The notes under the pieces were generated by a model. The model was not told the DNA's origin and did no database searches. It worked only from the letters and a program-made list of their open reading frames with translations. Made by a program: the position numbers and the translations under genes. Positions 13,386 to 14,163 of a stretch of 14,163 bases of DNA are shown here, piece after piece. Position 1 is the first letter of the stretch, and the number at the start of each line of letters is the position of its first letter. This stretch comes from DATMXT01 sp035560415 (lineage in GTDB: Bacteria; Bacillota; Clostridia; Oscillospirales; Feifaniaceae). The stretch is from positions 1 through 14,163 of the forward strand of contig DATMZG010000147.1 of NCBI GenBank assembly GCA_035560415.1, in the 5' to 3' direction.

Positions 13386-14159
13386 ATGAACAACAGAGTC
13401 GAGATATGCGGCGTCAACACCTCAAAGCTCAAACTCCTGACCGAAGAGGAAAAAGACGACTTAATGAAGCGGATTAAAGCCGGTGACAAAAAGGCCTACG
13501 ACCGGTTTATCATGGGAAATCTTCGGCTTGTGCTCAGCGTGACCCAGCGGTTTGCCGGTCGCGGGGAGTGCATGGACGATCTCTTTCAGGTGGGCTGCAT
13601 CGGCCTCATCAAGGCCGTCAAGAACTTCGACCTCGCGCACGGGGTCAAGTTCTCCACTTACGCGGTTCCCATGATCATCGGCGAGCTGCGCCGGCACATG
13701 CGGGACAACTCTGCCCTCAGGGTCAGCCGGTCGCTGCGTGACACGGCCTATAAGGCGCTCTCGGCCAGAGAGAGCCTGACTGCGGCGCTCTCGCGCGAAC
13801 CCACCGTCGAGGAGCTGGCGGCAGAGCTCGGCATTGACCGCTCCGAAGTCGTGCTGGCGCTCGACGCCATTGCCGACCCGGTCTCGCTCTATGAGCCGGT
13901 CTTCAGCGAGGGGGGCGACGCGGTCTACGTCATGGACCAGGTGGCCGACCCCGTCGACAACGAGCAAAACTGGCTTGCCGAGCTCTCCATCCGCGAATCC
14001 ATCGCTTCGCTGCCCGACAGAGAGAAGCGAATTCTTGCCTTGCGCTTTTTCGAGGGCAAAACGCAGGTCGAAGTGGCCGAAATTGTCGGCATTTCGCAGG
14101 CGCAGGTCAGCCGGCTCGAGAAAAACGCCATTGAGCAGATTAAAAACAGCACGGAATAA
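13386..14159 (+). CDS. sigG: RNA polymerase late forespore sigma factor SigG
   Basis: SigG directs transcription in the engulfed forespore (small acid-soluble proteins, germination genes). The 257-residue product compares with 260 in B. subtilis. It shows the SigG-specific N-terminus VEICGVNTSKL (5-15), region 2 with DDLFQVGCIGLIKAV (64-78), region 2.3-2.4 VKFSTYAVPMIIGELRR (87-103), region 3 and the region 4 helix-turn-helix TQVEVAEIVGISQAQVSRLEK (226-246). ATG 13386 has GGAGG (13374-13378) 7 nt upstream; an in-frame start at 13368 precedes that site. SigF has a different N-terminus, so SigG is preferred. In many spore-formers it follows spoIIGA-sigE; here the upstream neighbour is a divergent dismutase, so it depends on its own promoter. 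The window ends four bases after the stop. Confidence 0.96.
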   Translation: MNNRVEICGVNTSKLKLLTEEEKDDLMKRIKAGDKKAYDRFIMGNLRLVLSVTQRFAGRGECMDDLFQVGCIGLIKAVKNFDLAHGVKFSTYAVPMIIGELRRHMRDNSALRVSRSLRDTAYKALSARESLTAALSREPTVEELAAELGIDRSEVVLALDAIADPVSLYEPVFSEGGDAVYVMDQVADPVDNEQNWLAELSIRESIASLPDREKRILALRFFEGKTQVEVAEIVGISQAQVSRLEKNAIEQIKNSTE

Positions 14160-14163
14160 ACCC

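Overview
The window looks like a chromosomal segment of a G+C-rich, endospore-forming Firmicute of the Clostridia type. The evidence is a sporulation sigma factor (SigG), the sporulation cell-wall hydrolase SpoIIP, strong GGAGG-type ribosome binding sites about 7 nt from most starts, and canonical TTGxxx-N17-TATAxT promoters. A more exact placement, for example among the Oscillospirales, is inference. I see no rRNA, tRNA, CRISPR array, insertion sequence or phage gene.

Layout. (1) 1-1640: a 12-TM-type YfcC/DcuC-family carrier whose promoter and 5' leader carry two dyads, closed by a perfect 20-bp terminator hairpin. (2) 1649-5293, minus strand: a compact two-gene ECF transporter, EcfT followed by a single polypeptide that fuses two ATPase domains to the substrate-binding S component. 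A cobalamin riboswitch with a clear transcription terminator controls it, so B12 or a corrinoid/B12 precursor is the likely cargo. (3) 5329-6309, minus: SpoIIP. (4) 6345-7453, plus: GlpX, class II fructose-1,6-bisphosphatase, from its own promoter. (5) 7455-10940: an AraC-family regulator divergent from a secreted lipoprotein flavoenzyme with an FAD reductase module and a C-terminal covalent-FMN domain. It belongs to the extracellular flavinylated reductase group, but the residues that bind fumarate in fumarate reductases look replaced. (6) 10907-12556: a SAM-dependent methyltransferase and an RNHCP zinc-ribbon protein, each preceded by a copy of the same 80-bp terminator-plus-promoter module (65/80 identical, with the terminator loop inverted between copies). 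The RNHCP gene has a long leader with a tiny ORF and a stem-loop. (7) 12583-13218, minus: Mn-type superoxide dismutase. (8) 13325-14159, plus: sigG with a close match to a SigF-type forespore promoter, not adjacent to sigE on its upstream side.

How they work together. Most units are independent, with their own promoter and terminator. The real linkages are EcfT with the ATPase/S fusion (28-bp overlap, shared riboswitch) and probably AraC with the flavoenzyme (divergent pair with promoters about 80 bp apart). The best leads for new biology are the flavoenzyme of unknown substrate with its AraC regulator, the duplicated terminator/promoter module, and the structured leader of the RNHCP gene. 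I did not find a clear multi-gene system of an unknown kind.
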